Shown here piece by piece: positions 16,943 through 25,290 of a stretch of DNA of 64,000 nucleotides. Below the pieces are notes generated by a model that was not told the DNA's origin, did no database searches, and saw only the letters and a list, made by a program, of their open reading frames with translations. The translations under genes were made by a program, and so were the position numbers. Positions within the stretch are counted from its first letter, which is position 1. Every line of letters starts with the position of its first letter. Source of the stretch: Amycolatopsis dendrobii (GTDB taxonomy: Bacteria; Actinomycetota; Actinomycetes; Mycobacteriales; Pseudonocardiaceae); NCBI RefSeq assembly GCF_014145675.1, contig NZ_JACGZW010000001.1, positions 62,001-126,000 on the forward strand. Reading direction: 5' to 3'.

Positions 16943-19015
16943 GTGGCCGAGAAGAAAGCACCGACCGCCGAGTCCGTCTCCGACCCGTCCTCGACGGACT
17001 ACGACCCGGGCAACACCGCGCTCTACAACCCGACGCTGGACCCCTCGTCGAAGTACTACATCGGCCCGGTGCGCCCGGACGACGTGGCCTCGGGCGACCA
17101 GCTGCGCGAGGACGCGACGAAGAAGATCGACGCCATCTTCAACGGATGGCTGCTCCCGAACGTCCAGGGGAAGGCGCGCGACCAGCTGATCCAGGCGATG
17201 TACCAGCGGAACCTGGACGAATCGAAGAAGCATCTCGGCAAGGACCTCGAGATGCGCGATCCGGGAGCCGCCCCGCACACCGACTGGAAGAACGCGACGC
17301 ACGAGCAGATGGTCGAAGCCATCTCCACGGACGCGGACCCGGCCTCGGTGGCCGAGTCGTCGGAGGCGTGGGTGAGCCTGGGCAACGAACTGGCGACGCA
17401 CCAGAAGAACCTCGGCGACGCGATCAACGCGAGCACCTCGAACTGGAAGGGCGACGCGGGCGACGCGGCGCGCGTGCACCTCGCCAACGTGGGCAAGTGG
17501 CTCGGCACCACCGCGCAGGGCGCGACGCTGACCGGGCGCCAGCAGGAAGTGCATTCGCAGGCGCTCAACGAGACGCAGAAGGCGATGAACGCCAACCCGC
17601 CGGTGCAGTTCTCGGCGCAGGACGCGAACAAGGTCCTGATGACGATCAAGGATCCGGCCGCGTACGTCGTGGCCTACTCCTCGGCGATGAAGACCTTCAC
17701 CGACCAGCAGGCCGCCCGCGAGCAGGCCGCGCAGATCATGACGCGGTACGACCAGACCATCGGCGGCGCGGTGGCGACGCCGCGGTTCGCCGAACCGCCG
17801 AAGCTGCCCGCCGAGACGGACCGGTGGCACGCCGCGACGCAGGGCACCCCGATGCGGCCCGGCGGCGGCGCGGGCGCTCCGGGCGGCGTGCGGGTCGGCC
17901 CGGACGGCCGTCCGATCGGTCCCGACGGCAACCCGATCGGCCCGCCCGGGACCACGGTCGGCCCGAACGGCCAGCTCATCGGCCCGGACGGGCGTCCGCT
18001 GGGTCCCGACGGCAAGCCGATCGGCCCGCCGGGGACCACGGTCGGCCCGAACGGCCAGCCGATCGGCCCCGACGGACGGCCGATCGGACCGGACGGCAAG
18101 CCGTACGGCGGCGGCAACGGCGGACCGGGCAGCGTCACCGGCGGCCCCGGCGGGCAGCAGCCCGATCGCAGGTTCGACCCGGCGGCGCTGAAGATCCCCG
18201 AAGGCGGCCCCGGCGGCGGAGGCCCGGGCGGCGGCGGTCCCGGCGGCTCGTTCCCGCCCATCCCGGGTTCGGACGACCCGGGTTCGACGAAGGCGCAGGG
18301 CTTCACCCCGCCGAACATCCCGCCCATCCCGGGCGGCGGCAATCCCGGCGGCTCGACTTTCACTCCGCCGAACATTCCGCCGATCCCCGGCGGGGGCAAT
18401 CCCGGCGGCAGCAATCCGACCTTCACCCCGCCGTCGATCCCGCCCATCCCGGGCGGCAAGGACGGCGACCCGTACAAGCCGAACCCGTACAAGCCGTTCA
18501 AGCCCTCGATCCCCGAGGGCCCGGGCGGGCTCAAGCCGTTCGAGCCGAAGCCGTTCAACCCGGGCAAGATCGGCCCGGACGGCAAGCCGCTGTTCCCGGG
18601 CGGCGGCACCGGCCCGAGCGGGGAGAAGCTCGGCGGCATCGGCAAGATCGGCGGCGTCAACGGCGAGAGCATCAGCAGCAGGCTCGGCGGGGGAGGCGCG
18701 GGCGGCGTCGGCGGCATCAAGGGCGGCCCGGGCGCCGGCGGCGGAGGCGCGTTCAGCGGCGCGGGCGGTTCCGGCCCGGCCGAGGAAGGCGTCGCCGGGC
18801 GCGGCGGGTCCGGTTCGGGCGCCGCGGGCGGCAAGGGCGCGGCAGGCGCTCCCGGCATGGGAGCCATGGGCGGCGGCAAGGGCGGCAAGGGCCCGGAGGA
18901 CAAGGAACACAAGATCGCGAGCTTCGTCGAATCGGACGATCCGTCGTTCTTCGCGCCGGACGAGGTCGTGGCCCCGCCGGTGATCGGCGACTGGAAGAAC
19001 AAGGACTGGAAGTGA
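16943..19015 (+). CDS. PPE-like WXG protein with long Pro/Gly-rich repeat tail
   Basis: 690 residues. The helical N-terminal domain (about 45-270) contains the WXG-type turn NWKGDAG with Trp168-Gly170, flanked by long helices, as in PPE/WXG-like ESX substrates. Residues 318-389 are near-repeats of a G-P-D/N-G-x-P-I unit, and 454-506 repeat PPNIPPIPGGGNPGG. The remainder to about 650 is Gly/Pro rich and probably disordered. The extreme C-terminus (from FVESDD to DWKNKDWK) is acidic and Trp-bearing. GTG 16943 follows AGGGGAGA. It is probably secreted or surface-exposed through a type VII system encoded elsewhere, with the upstream EspG-like protein as chaperone. Confidence 0.72.
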   Translation: MAEKKAPTAESVSDPSSTDYDPGNTALYNPTLDPSSKYYIGPVRPDDVASGDQLREDATKKIDAIFNGWLLPNVQGKARDQLIQAMYQRNLDESKKHLGKDLEMRDPGAAPHTDWKNATHEQMVEAISTDADPASVAESSEAWVSLGNELATHQKNLGDAINASTSNWKGDAGDAARVHLANVGKWLGTTAQGATLTGRQQEVHSQALNETQKAMNANPPVQFSAQDANKVLMTIKDPAAYVVAYSSAMKTFTDQQAAREQAAQIMTRYDQTIGGAVATPRFAEPPKLPAETDRWHAATQGTPMRPGGGAGAPGGVRVGPDGRPIGPDGNPIGPPGTTVGPNGQLIGPDGRPLGPDGKPIGPPGTTVGPNGQPIGPDGRPIGPDGKPYGGGNGGPGSVTGGPGGQQPDRRFDPAALKIPEGGPGGGGPGGGGPGGSFPPIPGSDDPGSTKAQGFTPPNIPPIPGGGNPGGSTFTPPNIPPIPGGGNPGGSNPTFTPPSIPPIPGGKDGDPYKPNPYKPFKPSIPEGPGGLKPFEPKPFNPGKIGPDGKPLFPGGGTGPSGEKLGGIGKIGGVNGESISSRLGGGGAGGVGGIKGGPGAGGGGAFSGAGGSGPAEEGVAGRGGSGSGAAGGKGAAGAPGMGAMGGGKGGKGPEDKEHKIASFVESDDPSFFAPDEVVAPPVIGDWKNKDWK
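17894..18109 (+). repeat. in-frame GPDGxPI repeat array
   Basis: About ten copies of a 7-residue unit (G-P-D/N-G-x-P-I, interrupted by GPPGTTV) within the PPE-like gene. DNA copies differ mainly at third positions, so the array is selected at protein level or has diverged since duplication. Confidence 0.7.
18302..18460 (+). repeat. in-frame PPNIPPIPGGGNPGG repeat
   Basis: Three imperfect copies (FTPPNIPPIPGG twice, FTPPSIPPIPGG once) spaced by GNPGGS linkers in the same PPE-like protein. A flexible extracellular stalk is likely. Confidence 0.65.
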
Positions 19016-19022
19016 GGCGGCG

Positions 19023-19508
19023 ATGAGCGGAGGCGCACAGGGGTTCCGCGTAGAACCCGACGACCTCGTGGCGCACGCGAGCCACCTGGACGGCCTGGTG
19101 GATCGGCTGAACACCGCGGCGCAGGCGGCGAACTACGCGATGTCCGACGACGCGTACGGGCTGCTGTGCGCGTTCCTCCCGCCGATCATCAACCCGACCG
19201 GCGAGAAGGCGAAGGAAGCGATCAGCGGCGCGATCGAGGGCGTCCAGGCGACCGCGGACAACGTGCGGACGGCCGCGAAATCCTACCAGGAGGGCGACGA
19301 GGGCCAGTCGAAGCCTTTCAAGAAGGTGGCGACCGAGGGGATGCTCAGCAAGACCGACAGCGGGGAGCTCAAGGAGCGGTTCCGGGTCGGCGGGGTGCAG
19401 GCCCCCACGGGGCAGAACGTGCCGTTCACCCGGGACGCCGCGCCCGCGGAGGCCCGGTACGACAGCGCCGAGCCGTTGCAGCCGAAGGAACGGGTCGACG
19501 GGGCATAG
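19023..19508 (+). CDS. EspC-like/WXG100-type small ESX substrate
   Basis: 161 residues. The N-terminal 100 residues are two helices (FRVEPDDLVAHASHLDGLVDRL and EAISGAIEGVQATADNVRTAA) joined by a short loop, the layout of EspC-type excreted proteins. Tyr-Gln-Glu-Gly-Asp near 87-91 is a textbook YxxxD export signal directly after the second helix. The C-terminal 65 residues are polar and probably disordered. ATG 19023 lies 8 bases after the PPE-like stop. Secretion is inferred. Confidence 0.72.
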   Translation: MSGGAQGFRVEPDDLVAHASHLDGLVDRLNTAAQAANYAMSDDAYGLLCAFLPPIINPTGEKAKEAISGAIEGVQATADNVRTAAKSYQEGDEGQSKPFKKVATEGMLSKTDSGELKERFRVGGVQAPTGQNVPFTRDAAPAEARYDSAEPLQPKERVDGA

Positions 19509-19635
19509 CGAGGCGGTGCCGCCCTCGCGGCGCGGCGGCGGACGGGTACCGTCAACGGACGACGGCGCCCGTCGCGGCGAGGAGTAGATCCGCCCGCAAC
19601 GGCGCGGGTGACGGGATTCGAGGAGAACGAAAAGC

Positions 19636-20220
19636 ATGACCAGCGCGGGTGGGCTGGGCGACCTGATCAGGGACCCCGACGACGCAATCCGGCGAATGGA
19701 CGAATGGGCGGCCGGGTTCGCCCGCAAGGCGGAGCGCTACGCGGCGGCCCAGCAGGAGACCGAGCAGCTGCGGCTGACCGCGACGAGCCCGGACGGGACC
19801 GTCAAGGTCACCGTCGGGGCCGACGGGGTCGTGTCGGACCTGGTGTTCAGCTCCCGCACGCGCACCATCCCGCCGGAGGAGCTCTCCAGGATGGTGCTCG
19901 AGACGATGCGCAAGGCGCAGTCGGGCATCACCGACCGGGTGGCCGAGGTCATGGGCCGCAGCCTCGGCGACGAGGACCCGGACACGCGCGCAGTCATGCT
20001 CGATTCGCTCCGCAGCCGCTTCCCGGACCCCGACCCGGATCCGGCCGACCAGCCGGACGCCCCGGCCGAGGAGCCGGAGCCGCCCGCTGCGCCGCCCCCC
20101 GCGGGTGGTGCGGCCCGTCCGCCCGCTGCGCCGCCCGCTCCGGGCGGACCTGCGGCACCGCCGCCGGGCCGTCGTCCTGGCGGCATCGACCCGGACGAGC
20201 AGGACAACAACCCCTGGTGA
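19636..20220 (+). CDS. YbaB/EbfC family protein with Pro/Ala-rich tail
   Basis: 194 residues. About 10-105 match the YbaB/EbfC nucleoid-associated fold: an N-terminal coil, then LTATSPDGTVKVTVGADGVVSDLVFS and a long helix through ELSRMVLETMRKAQ. YbaB-like proteins are commonly encoded beside actinobacterial ESX and WXG genes, where their role is unclear. The tail from about 130 is almost only Pro, Ala, Gly and Asp. ATG 19636 follows AGGAGAACG. It is the last gene of the ESX-associated run, closed by a strong terminator. Confidence 0.75.
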   Translation: MTSAGGLGDLIRDPDDAIRRMDEWAAGFARKAERYAAAQQETEQLRLTATSPDGTVKVTVGADGVVSDLVFSSRTRTIPPEELSRMVLETMRKAQSGITDRVAEVMGRSLGDEDPDTRAVMLDSLRSRFPDPDPDPADQPDAPAEEPEPPAAPPPAGGAARPPAAPPAPGGPAAPPPGRRPGGIDPDEQDNNPW

Positions 20221-20226
20221 CTCTTG

Positions 20227-20257
20227 GTGCGCCCCGGCCTTTTCGGCCGGGGCGCAC
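20227..20257 (+). terminator. terminator of the ESX-associated operon
   Basis: A perfect 13-bp stem (GTGCGCCCCGGCC and its complement) with loop TTTTC, 7 bases after the YbaB stop. No long T-run follows, as is usual in this GC range. Confidence 0.7.
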
Positions 20258-20291
20258 TGTCGTGTGTGGACTGTCCGATGCGGATGCCGGA

Positions 20292-20534
20292 TCAGCGAAC
20301 CTGTTCGCGGTCGGCCAGATAGCGCAGGTAGAGCAGCGCCAGTATCGCGCCGCCGACCAGAACCGCGCCCCACTCCGCCGGGTTGGCGTAGGACGGGCCG
20401 CACCAAGCGGGCTGCTCCTTGCCCGGGAGGCACGCGCGGCCGGGCTCAGCGGCGAAAAGCGGCAGCCACTTCAGGAACACCCCCACGGCCAGCACCCCGA
20501 ACGCCGCCAGCACCTGCACCGACCGCCGTGACAC
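20292..20534 (-). CDS. small two-helix membrane protein
   Basis: 80 residues with two membrane helices (VQVLAAFGVLAVGVFLKWLPLF and WGAVLVGGAILALLYLRYLA) and a short outside loop with two Cys residues (ACLPG, AWCGP). The GTG at 20534 is chosen because GGAGGGGG lies just upstream; a longer reading to 20591 is possible. No family is recognised. It is divergent from nothing obvious and convergent with the ESX-associated operon. Confidence 0.55.
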   Translation of the reverse strand: MSRRSVQVLAAFGVLAVGVFLKWLPLFAAEPGRACLPGKEQPAWCGPSYANPAEWGAVLVGGAILALLYLRYLADREQVR

Positions 20535-20607
20535 CGCAGACCCCCTCCGCCGGAACACGGAGAAGATCGCCGCAACCCGCTGGGCCGTCACCCGGTATGC
20601 CGGATTG

Positions 20608-20949
20608 TCAGAGCTGCGGCAGCGGAACCTCGGCCGCCAGGTCTTCCGGGGCCGACAGCCGCCACGCCTCGTACACGAGTTCGGCCAGTTCGTCGGCCTC
20701 GATGCCGGCCAGTCGCACCACCACCCAGCCGAACCCGCCGGAGGTGAACTGCTCCTCGAAAACGTCCGGCCGTTCCGCGACGAGCGCCTGCTGCTCCGCG
20801 ATGGTCTGCTTGAGCCCGACGGTGTCCGTGCGCGGCCAGTGGTAGCCGAAGCGCTTGCCGCGCACGCTGAACGACGTGTAGTCGCGGCCGCTGCCGCGTT
20901 CGACCTCGCGCAGCTTGCGGATGATCCGTTCGAAATCCTTGCTCGGCAC
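20608..20949 (-). CDS. MmcQ/YjbR family protein
   Basis: 113 residues of the MmcQ/YjbR (CyaY-like) fold: FERIIRKLREVERG at the start, then KRFGYHWPRTDTVGLK and the conserved GGFGWVVVRLAGI with a C-terminal helix ELAELVYEAWRLSAP. These single-domain proteins are thought to bind DNA, but their role is undefined. It starts at GTG 20949 and stands divergent from the ligase gene with about 90 bases between them. Confidence 0.8.
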   Translation of the reverse strand: MPSKDFERIIRKLREVERGSGRDYTSFSVRGKRFGYHWPRTDTVGLKQTIAEQQALVAERPDVFEEQFTSGGFGWVVVRLAGIEADELAELVYEAWRLSAPEDLAAEVPLPQL

Positions 20950-21038
20950 CGGTCCTGGCCCCCTCCGTCGTGGACCCGGCCATCCTACGGCGGCGGATCC
21001 GGCGGGTTCGGCTTACCGTGGTGCGCGGAGGTGCCCGA

Positions 21039-22028
21039 ATGTCCGAAGTGGCCGGCGGCATGCCGCCCGCGATCGAGCCGATGCTGGCGTCGCCCGACGG
21101 CGGCGCGCTGCGCGACGATCCGGCGTACGCGTACGAGTTCAAATGGGACGGTTACCGGGCGACCATGCGCGTCGCTCCGGACGGAAGCACCCTGCTGACC
21201 AGCCGCAACGACAACGATTTCACGACCAGATTCCCGCAGCTGTCCGGCGCGCTCGGCGATGCGCTCGGGGGACGGCCCGCGGTGCTGGACGGCGAGATCG
21301 TCGCCCTCGACGAGCACGGCCGCCCCGACTTCGGGCTCCTGCAGAACCGCACCTGGCAGGCGGTCGCGTACTTCGCCTTCGACCTCCTGAGCCTGGGCGG
21401 CGAAACCCTGCTCGACGCGCCGTACGAGGAACGCCGCGAGAGGCTCGCCGAGATCGAACCGCCGGACCGGCGGCTGGTCGCGATCACGCCCTGGTACCGG
21501 CACCGCGACCTCGCCGACGACGGGATGACCCCGGCCGGTCTGCTGGACGTCGCGCGGAAAATGATGCTCGAAGGCTTGGTGGTGAAGGGCCGTACGTCGC
21601 GGTACCACCCGGGACGGCGCAGTCCGGAATGGCTCAAACACCCGCTGGTGCAGACGACCGAGGTGATCCTCGGCGGCTGGCGCGCGGGCCAGGGCCGCCG
21701 CGAGGGCACGATCGGCGCGCTGCTGCTCGGCGCGCACGACCCGGAGTCGGGGGAGCTGCGGTACCTGGGCGACGTCGGCACCGGCTTCACCGACGCGATG
21801 CTCAAGGATCTGCAGGCGCGGCTGGTTCCCTTGGAGCGCAAGACAAGCCCGTTCGCCGACCAGGTGCCGCGAGACCGCGCGCGCGGCGCGCATTGGCTGG
21901 ACCCGGAGGTGGTCGGCGAGGTGGTGTACCGGCGGCTCACCCCGGGGGACGGGCGGTTGCGGCACACGGCCTGGCGGGGGTTGCGGCCGGAACGGCGTCC
22001 TGCTGAGGTCAAGGTTCCGGTGCGGTGA
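21039..22028 (+). CDS. ATP-dependent DNA ligase (LigC/LigD ligase-domain type)
   Basis: 329 residues. The adenylation domain carries the nucleotidyl-lysine motif KWDGYR (Lys35), followed by DGEIVALD (motif III-like), FAFDLLSL, EGLVVKG and WLKHPL (motifs IV and V). An OB-fold domain follows from about 215 (TEVILGGW). It has no polymerase or nuclease domain, so it is a stand-alone ligase of the NHEJ LigC class, probably sealing breaks or gaps in DNA repair. ATG 21039 after GCGGAGGTG is preferred over 20970. No Ku or polymerase gene is adjacent. Confidence 0.85.
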   Translation: MSEVAGGMPPAIEPMLASPDGGALRDDPAYAYEFKWDGYRATMRVAPDGSTLLTSRNDNDFTTRFPQLSGALGDALGGRPAVLDGEIVALDEHGRPDFGLLQNRTWQAVAYFAFDLLSLGGETLLDAPYEERRERLAEIEPPDRRLVAITPWYRHRDLADDGMTPAGLLDVARKMMLEGLVVKGRTSRYHPGRRSPEWLKHPLVQTTEVILGGWRAGQGRREGTIGALLLGAHDPESGELRYLGDVGTGFTDAMLKDLQARLVPLERKTSPFADQVPRDRARGAHWLDPEVVGEVVYRRLTPGDGRLRHTAWRGLRPERRPAEVKVPVR

Positions 22029-22094
22029 AGCGCCCCGGCCGAGCACCTGGCTCGCCGACTCCTGCCGAGCAGAGCCAGCCGCGGCCCGGCATCC

Positions 22095-22670
22095 TCAGCC
22101 AGGCTCCCGCAATCCCGTGATCAGCAACCCGGCCAGGCGGCGCGCGTCGTAGCTGTCGTCGGCTTCCGCGCCGATGCACAGGTTCCCGACGCCGCGCATC
22201 AGGTGCACCGCCTCCAGGTCCGTGCGGATTTCCCCGGCCTTCGTGGCGGCGTCGAGCAGTTCGGTGCACACGGGGACCAGCCGTTCGAGGAAGTACCCGT
22301 GCAGTGCCTCGAAGCCGCTGTGGTCGGACTGCATGATCCCGGCCAGCCCGTGCTTGGTGACGAGGAAGTCGACGAACAGGTCGATCCACTGCGCGAGTGC
22401 GGCGTGCGGGGATTCGTTGTCCGCCAGCAGTTTCGGGCCCGCGTCGGCGCACGCTTCGACCTGGTGCCGGTACACCGCGATGATCAGGTCCGCGCGGGTG
22501 GGGAAGTGCCGGTAGATGGTGCCCACGCCGACGCCCGCCCTGGTCGCGATGTCGCGCACCGGCGCGTCCACCCCGGACGCGACGAACACCGCCGCCGCCG
22601 CGTCGAGCAGGGTTTTCTCGTTGCGCCGCGCGTCCGCCCGTTTCGTGCGGGCCCCCGCGTTCTCACCCAC
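22095..22670 (-). CDS. TetR family repressor
   Basis: 191 residues with an N-terminal TetR helix-turn-helix (LDAAAAVFVASGVDAPVRDIATRAGVGVGTIYRHF split over about 22-60) and an all-helical C-terminal ligand domain like that of the SbtR/TetR_C group. GTG 22670 after GGAGGGAGTGG is preferred; a start at 22703 would run into the operator region. It is divergent from the hydrolase gene, and two inverted repeats in the gap make self-regulation and control of the hydrolase-LLM pair likely. Confidence 0.85.
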   Translation of the reverse strand: MGENAGARTKRADARRNEKTLLDAAAAVFVASGVDAPVRDIATRAGVGVGTIYRHFPTRADLIIAVYRHQVEACADAGPKLLADNESPHAALAQWIDLFVDFLVTKHGLAGIMQSDHSGFEALHGYFLERLVPVCTELLDAATKAGEIRTDLEAVHLMRGVGNLCIGAEADDSYDARRLAGLLITGLREPG

Positions 22671-22704
22671 GTGCCACTCCCTCCGCGTGCCGCCGGTAGA
22701 CAAG

Positions 22705-22743
22705 CGGAACAGTGTTCCGTATAGTTACCGGAGCAACGTTCCG
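22705..22743. promoter_or_regulatory. tandem TetR-type operators
   Basis: Two related inverted repeats, CGGAACAGTGTTCCG (22705-22719) and CGGAGCAACGTTCCG (22729-22743), with centres 24 bp apart in the tetR/hydrolase gap. Arms CGGARC/GTTCCG with 3-base spacers and helical-phase spacing suit cooperative TetR dimers. Confidence 0.65.
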
Positions 22744-22817
22744 TTTGCTCATGATGCCAGACCGGGCCGCCCGCCACCACACCCTCGCGCGCCCGGACGG
22801 CGAAAGAAGGTACTCCC

Positions 22818-23720
22818 ATGTCTGCAGTACAGCTCCCGGCTCCGGTCGTCTCGGTGAAGCCGGTGCGGCTCGACGCGCCCGGCCGCGGCGAGGACCTGCC
22901 GGTGCGCGTGTCCGCCCCGGCCGCCGGGCAGGGCCTGCCGGTGATCGTGTTCTCGCACGGCTTCAGCTCGTCCCTGGACGGCTACGGCCCGCTCGCCGAC
23001 TACTGGGCCGCGCACGGATTCGTCGTCGTGCAACCGACTCACCTCGATTCGCGGACCCGGGCCCTGCCCCCGGAAGACCCGCGCACGCCGAACATCTGGC
23101 GGTTGCGGGTCGAGGACCTGCGGCACGTCATCGACCAGCTCGACACCGTCGAAGCGGCTCTGCCCGGACTGAGCGGGCGAGTCGACCGCAACCGGATCGC
23201 CGTCGCCGGGCACTCCTGGGGCGCGCAGTCGGCGAGCATGCTGCTGGGCGCGCGCGTCGTCGAGGCGGACGGCGGTGTCGGCGAGGACCTCACCGATTCG
23301 CGGGTGTCCGCCGGGGTGCTGTTCGCGCTCACCGGAATCGGCGGCGCGGACCTGTCGCCGTTCGCTGCCGAGAATTTCCCTTTCATGAGCCCGGATTTCG
23401 CCGGCCTGAAGGCGCCCGCGCTCTTCGTCGCCGGGGATCAGGACGATTCGATGCTGTCGGTGCGCGGCCCGGACTGGTTCACCGACGCGTACCGGCTGAG
23501 CCCGGGGGAGAAGAGCCTGCTGACGCTCTTCGGCGCGGAGCATTCGCTCGGCGGCATCACCGGCTACGGAGTCAAGGAAACCACTGACGAAAGCCCGGAA
23601 CGCGTCGCCCTGCAACAGCGGCTGACCACGGCGTATCTCCGCAGCGCGCTCATTCCGAGCGACGACAGCTGGGCCGGGATCGAAGACAGCCCGCTCGGCC
23701 GCGTCGAATCGCACGAGTGA
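22818..23720 (+). CDS. alpha/beta hydrolase, chlorophyllase/PET-hydrolase-like
   Basis: 300 residues. IVFSHGFSSSLDGY gives the oxyanion region, GHSWGAQS (near 131-138) contains the nucleophile Ser, AGDQDDSM (near 204-211) the acid, and GAEHSLGG (near 238-245) the His. The fold resembles chlorophyllase-like and dienelactone-type esterases without a signal peptide, so it is cytoplasmic. The ATG follows GAAAGAAGG. It is the first gene of a TetR-controlled pair with the LLM oxidoreductase; a shared xenobiotic substrate is plausible. Confidence 0.8.
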   Translation: MSAVQLPAPVVSVKPVRLDAPGRGEDLPVRVSAPAAGQGLPVIVFSHGFSSSLDGYGPLADYWAAHGFVVVQPTHLDSRTRALPPEDPRTPNIWRLRVEDLRHVIDQLDTVEAALPGLSGRVDRNRIAVAGHSWGAQSASMLLGARVVEADGGVGEDLTDSRVSAGVLFALTGIGGADLSPFAAENFPFMSPDFAGLKAPALFVAGDQDDSMLSVRGPDWFTDAYRLSPGEKSLLTLFGAEHSLGGITGYGVKETTDESPERVALQQRLTTAYLRSALIPSDDSWAGIEDSPLGRVESHE

Positions 23721-23734
23721 AAGGACTTCCCGCG

Positions 23735-24604
23735 ATGACCACGCAACCGCGGTTCGGCATCATGACCGCGCCGATGCAGACCAGCTACGCCGCGCTGCAG
23801 CGGGTCTGGCTCGAGGCGGACGCGATCCCGGCCATCGAGCACGCCTGGCTGTTCGACCATCTCCTGCCGATCGCCGGAGAACCGGACGGGCCGATTTTCG
23901 AAGGCTGGACGCTGCTTTCCGCCCTTGCCGCGCGCACCGAACGGCTCCGGCTCGGGCTTTTGGTGACCAGCAACCGATTCCGCCCGCCGGCGATGCTGGC
24001 GAAGATCGCCGCGACCGCCGACGTCGTGTCCGGCGGACGGCTCGACTTCGGCATCGGCGTCGGCTCCCGGCCGAGCCATCCGCTGGCTCGCCGGGAGTAC
24101 GAAGCGCATGGCCTGCCGTACCTGGAAACCGCCGACGCGGTGGGCCGGTTCGCCGAAGCGTGCACCGTGATCCGGAAGCTGTGGACGGAGGACGAGCCGT
24201 TCGATTTCGCGGGCGAGCACGTCCAGCTGACCGGCGCGTTCGGCAACCCGAAGCCGGTGCAGCGCCCGCATCCGCCGTTCGTGATCGGCGGCCGGGCCCG
24301 CGCGACGCTGCGGGTGGTCGCCGAGCACGCCGACGTCTGGAACATCCCCGGCGGGGACATCGCGGACGCCGTCGAACGCGCCGCGATGCTGGACGAGTAC
24401 TGCGCGGAAATCGGCCGCGACCCCGCGGAGATCACGCGCTCGATCCATCTGCCGGTTTCCTGCGACCGGCCCGCCCTCGCCCGGGCGGCGATCGGGGAGG
24501 CGCTGGAAGCCGGGTTCAGCCACGTCGTGCTCGGGCTGCCCGCGCCCTACCCGGCGGGGGTCGCGCGCTGGGTCGCCGACGAGGTGATCGCCAAGGCGGG
24601 CTAG
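23735..24604 (+). CDS. LLM-class F420/flavin-dependent oxidoreductase
   Basis: 289 residues with the luciferase-like monooxygenase barrel: FGIMTAPMQTSY at strand 1, SGGRLDFGIGVGSRPSHPLARREYEAHGLP (split near 100-130) and the RPHPPFVIGGRA segment near 184-195 typical of the family. Such enzymes use reduced F420 or FMN for oxidation or reduction of small molecules. ATG 23735 after AAAGGAC is preferred; a GTG at 23717 overlapping the hydrolase stop is possible. Its stop codon overlaps that of the convergent DinB gene. Confidence 0.82.
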   Translation: MTTQPRFGIMTAPMQTSYAALQRVWLEADAIPAIEHAWLFDHLLPIAGEPDGPIFEGWTLLSALAARTERLRLGLLVTSNRFRPPAMLAKIAATADVVSGGRLDFGIGVGSRPSHPLARREYEAHGLPYLETADAVGRFAEACTVIRKLWTEDEPFDFAGEHVQLTGAFGNPKPVQRPHPPFVIGGRARATLRVVAEHADVWNIPGGDIADAVERAAMLDEYCAEIGRDPAEITRSIHLPVSCDRPALARAAIGEALEAGFSHVVLGLPAPYPAGVARWVADEVIAKAG

Positions 24605-25131
24605 GGATTCCCCCCAGCGGCTCGCTGAAGGCGGAGCTGCCCGATCTCCGCGACGTTCTTCATCAGCTCCGCGTTCGCCCAGGCGATCAGGCGCCCGATC
24701 GTGTGCCGGGGGTCGCCTTCGGGCAGGAACGGGACGGCCGACGGCAGGTCCGCATCGGCGAGACGGTCCAGGGCGGCGAGCCAGTCCGCGCGCAGGCCGC
24801 GGAGCCACGCGATGGCCGGTTCGCCCGGGCCCGGCCAGGCGATGTCGCTTCGCTCCCGCGGTTCGCGGCCGCGGATCTGGTCGAGGGCGACGCTCCACCA
24901 CCAGCCGAGGTGCCAGCTCAGCCAGGCGACCGTCGGCACCGGTACGGGGTCGGGCTCGGTGCCGGCCCAGTCCGGCGTCCAGGTTCCGTCTTCGGCCTGC
25001 CGCGTCGTCCAGCAGAGTGCGGCGGGTTCCCAGCCGAAATCGTCCGGCTCGAGCCGCTCCAGGTGGTACTCGAACAGCGACCAGGCGAGGTCGAACTGCC
25101 AGCGCAGCACATCGAGGGAGGAATCGGGCAC
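24601..25131 (-). CDS. DinB superfamily protein
   Basis: 176 residues of the DinB/YfiT four-helix bundle: LRWQFDLAWSLFEYHLERL, WLSWHLGWWWSVALDQIRG with the metal-ligand-type His, and a C-terminal HTIGRLIAWANAELMKNVAEIGQL. Family members are metal-dependent, often thiol (mycothiol) S-transferases. The GTG at 25131 follows GAGGG. It overlaps the LLM gene by four bases at the stops. Confidence 0.78.
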   Translation of the reverse strand: MPDSSLDVLRWQFDLAWSLFEYHLERLEPDDFGWEPAALCWTTRQAEDGTWTPDWAGTEPDPVPVPTVAWLSWHLGWWWSVALDQIRGREPRERSDIAWPGPGEPAIAWLRGLRADWLAALDRLADADLPSAVPFLPEGDPRHTIGRLIAWANAELMKNVAEIGQLRLQRAAGGNP

Positions 25132-25290
25132 CGGCCGACCCTCGCACACCTCGGCCCGAGCGGAAACCGGGTTTCGCCGACGATGCCGCCGACCTGCGCT
25201 CAAGCGCGCGAAGCCCCCGCCTTCCGGTGGTCGACCGGAAGGGATCCGCCGTGCCAAGATGACGCGCCTGAACGAGAAGGGGGCTCGGCA

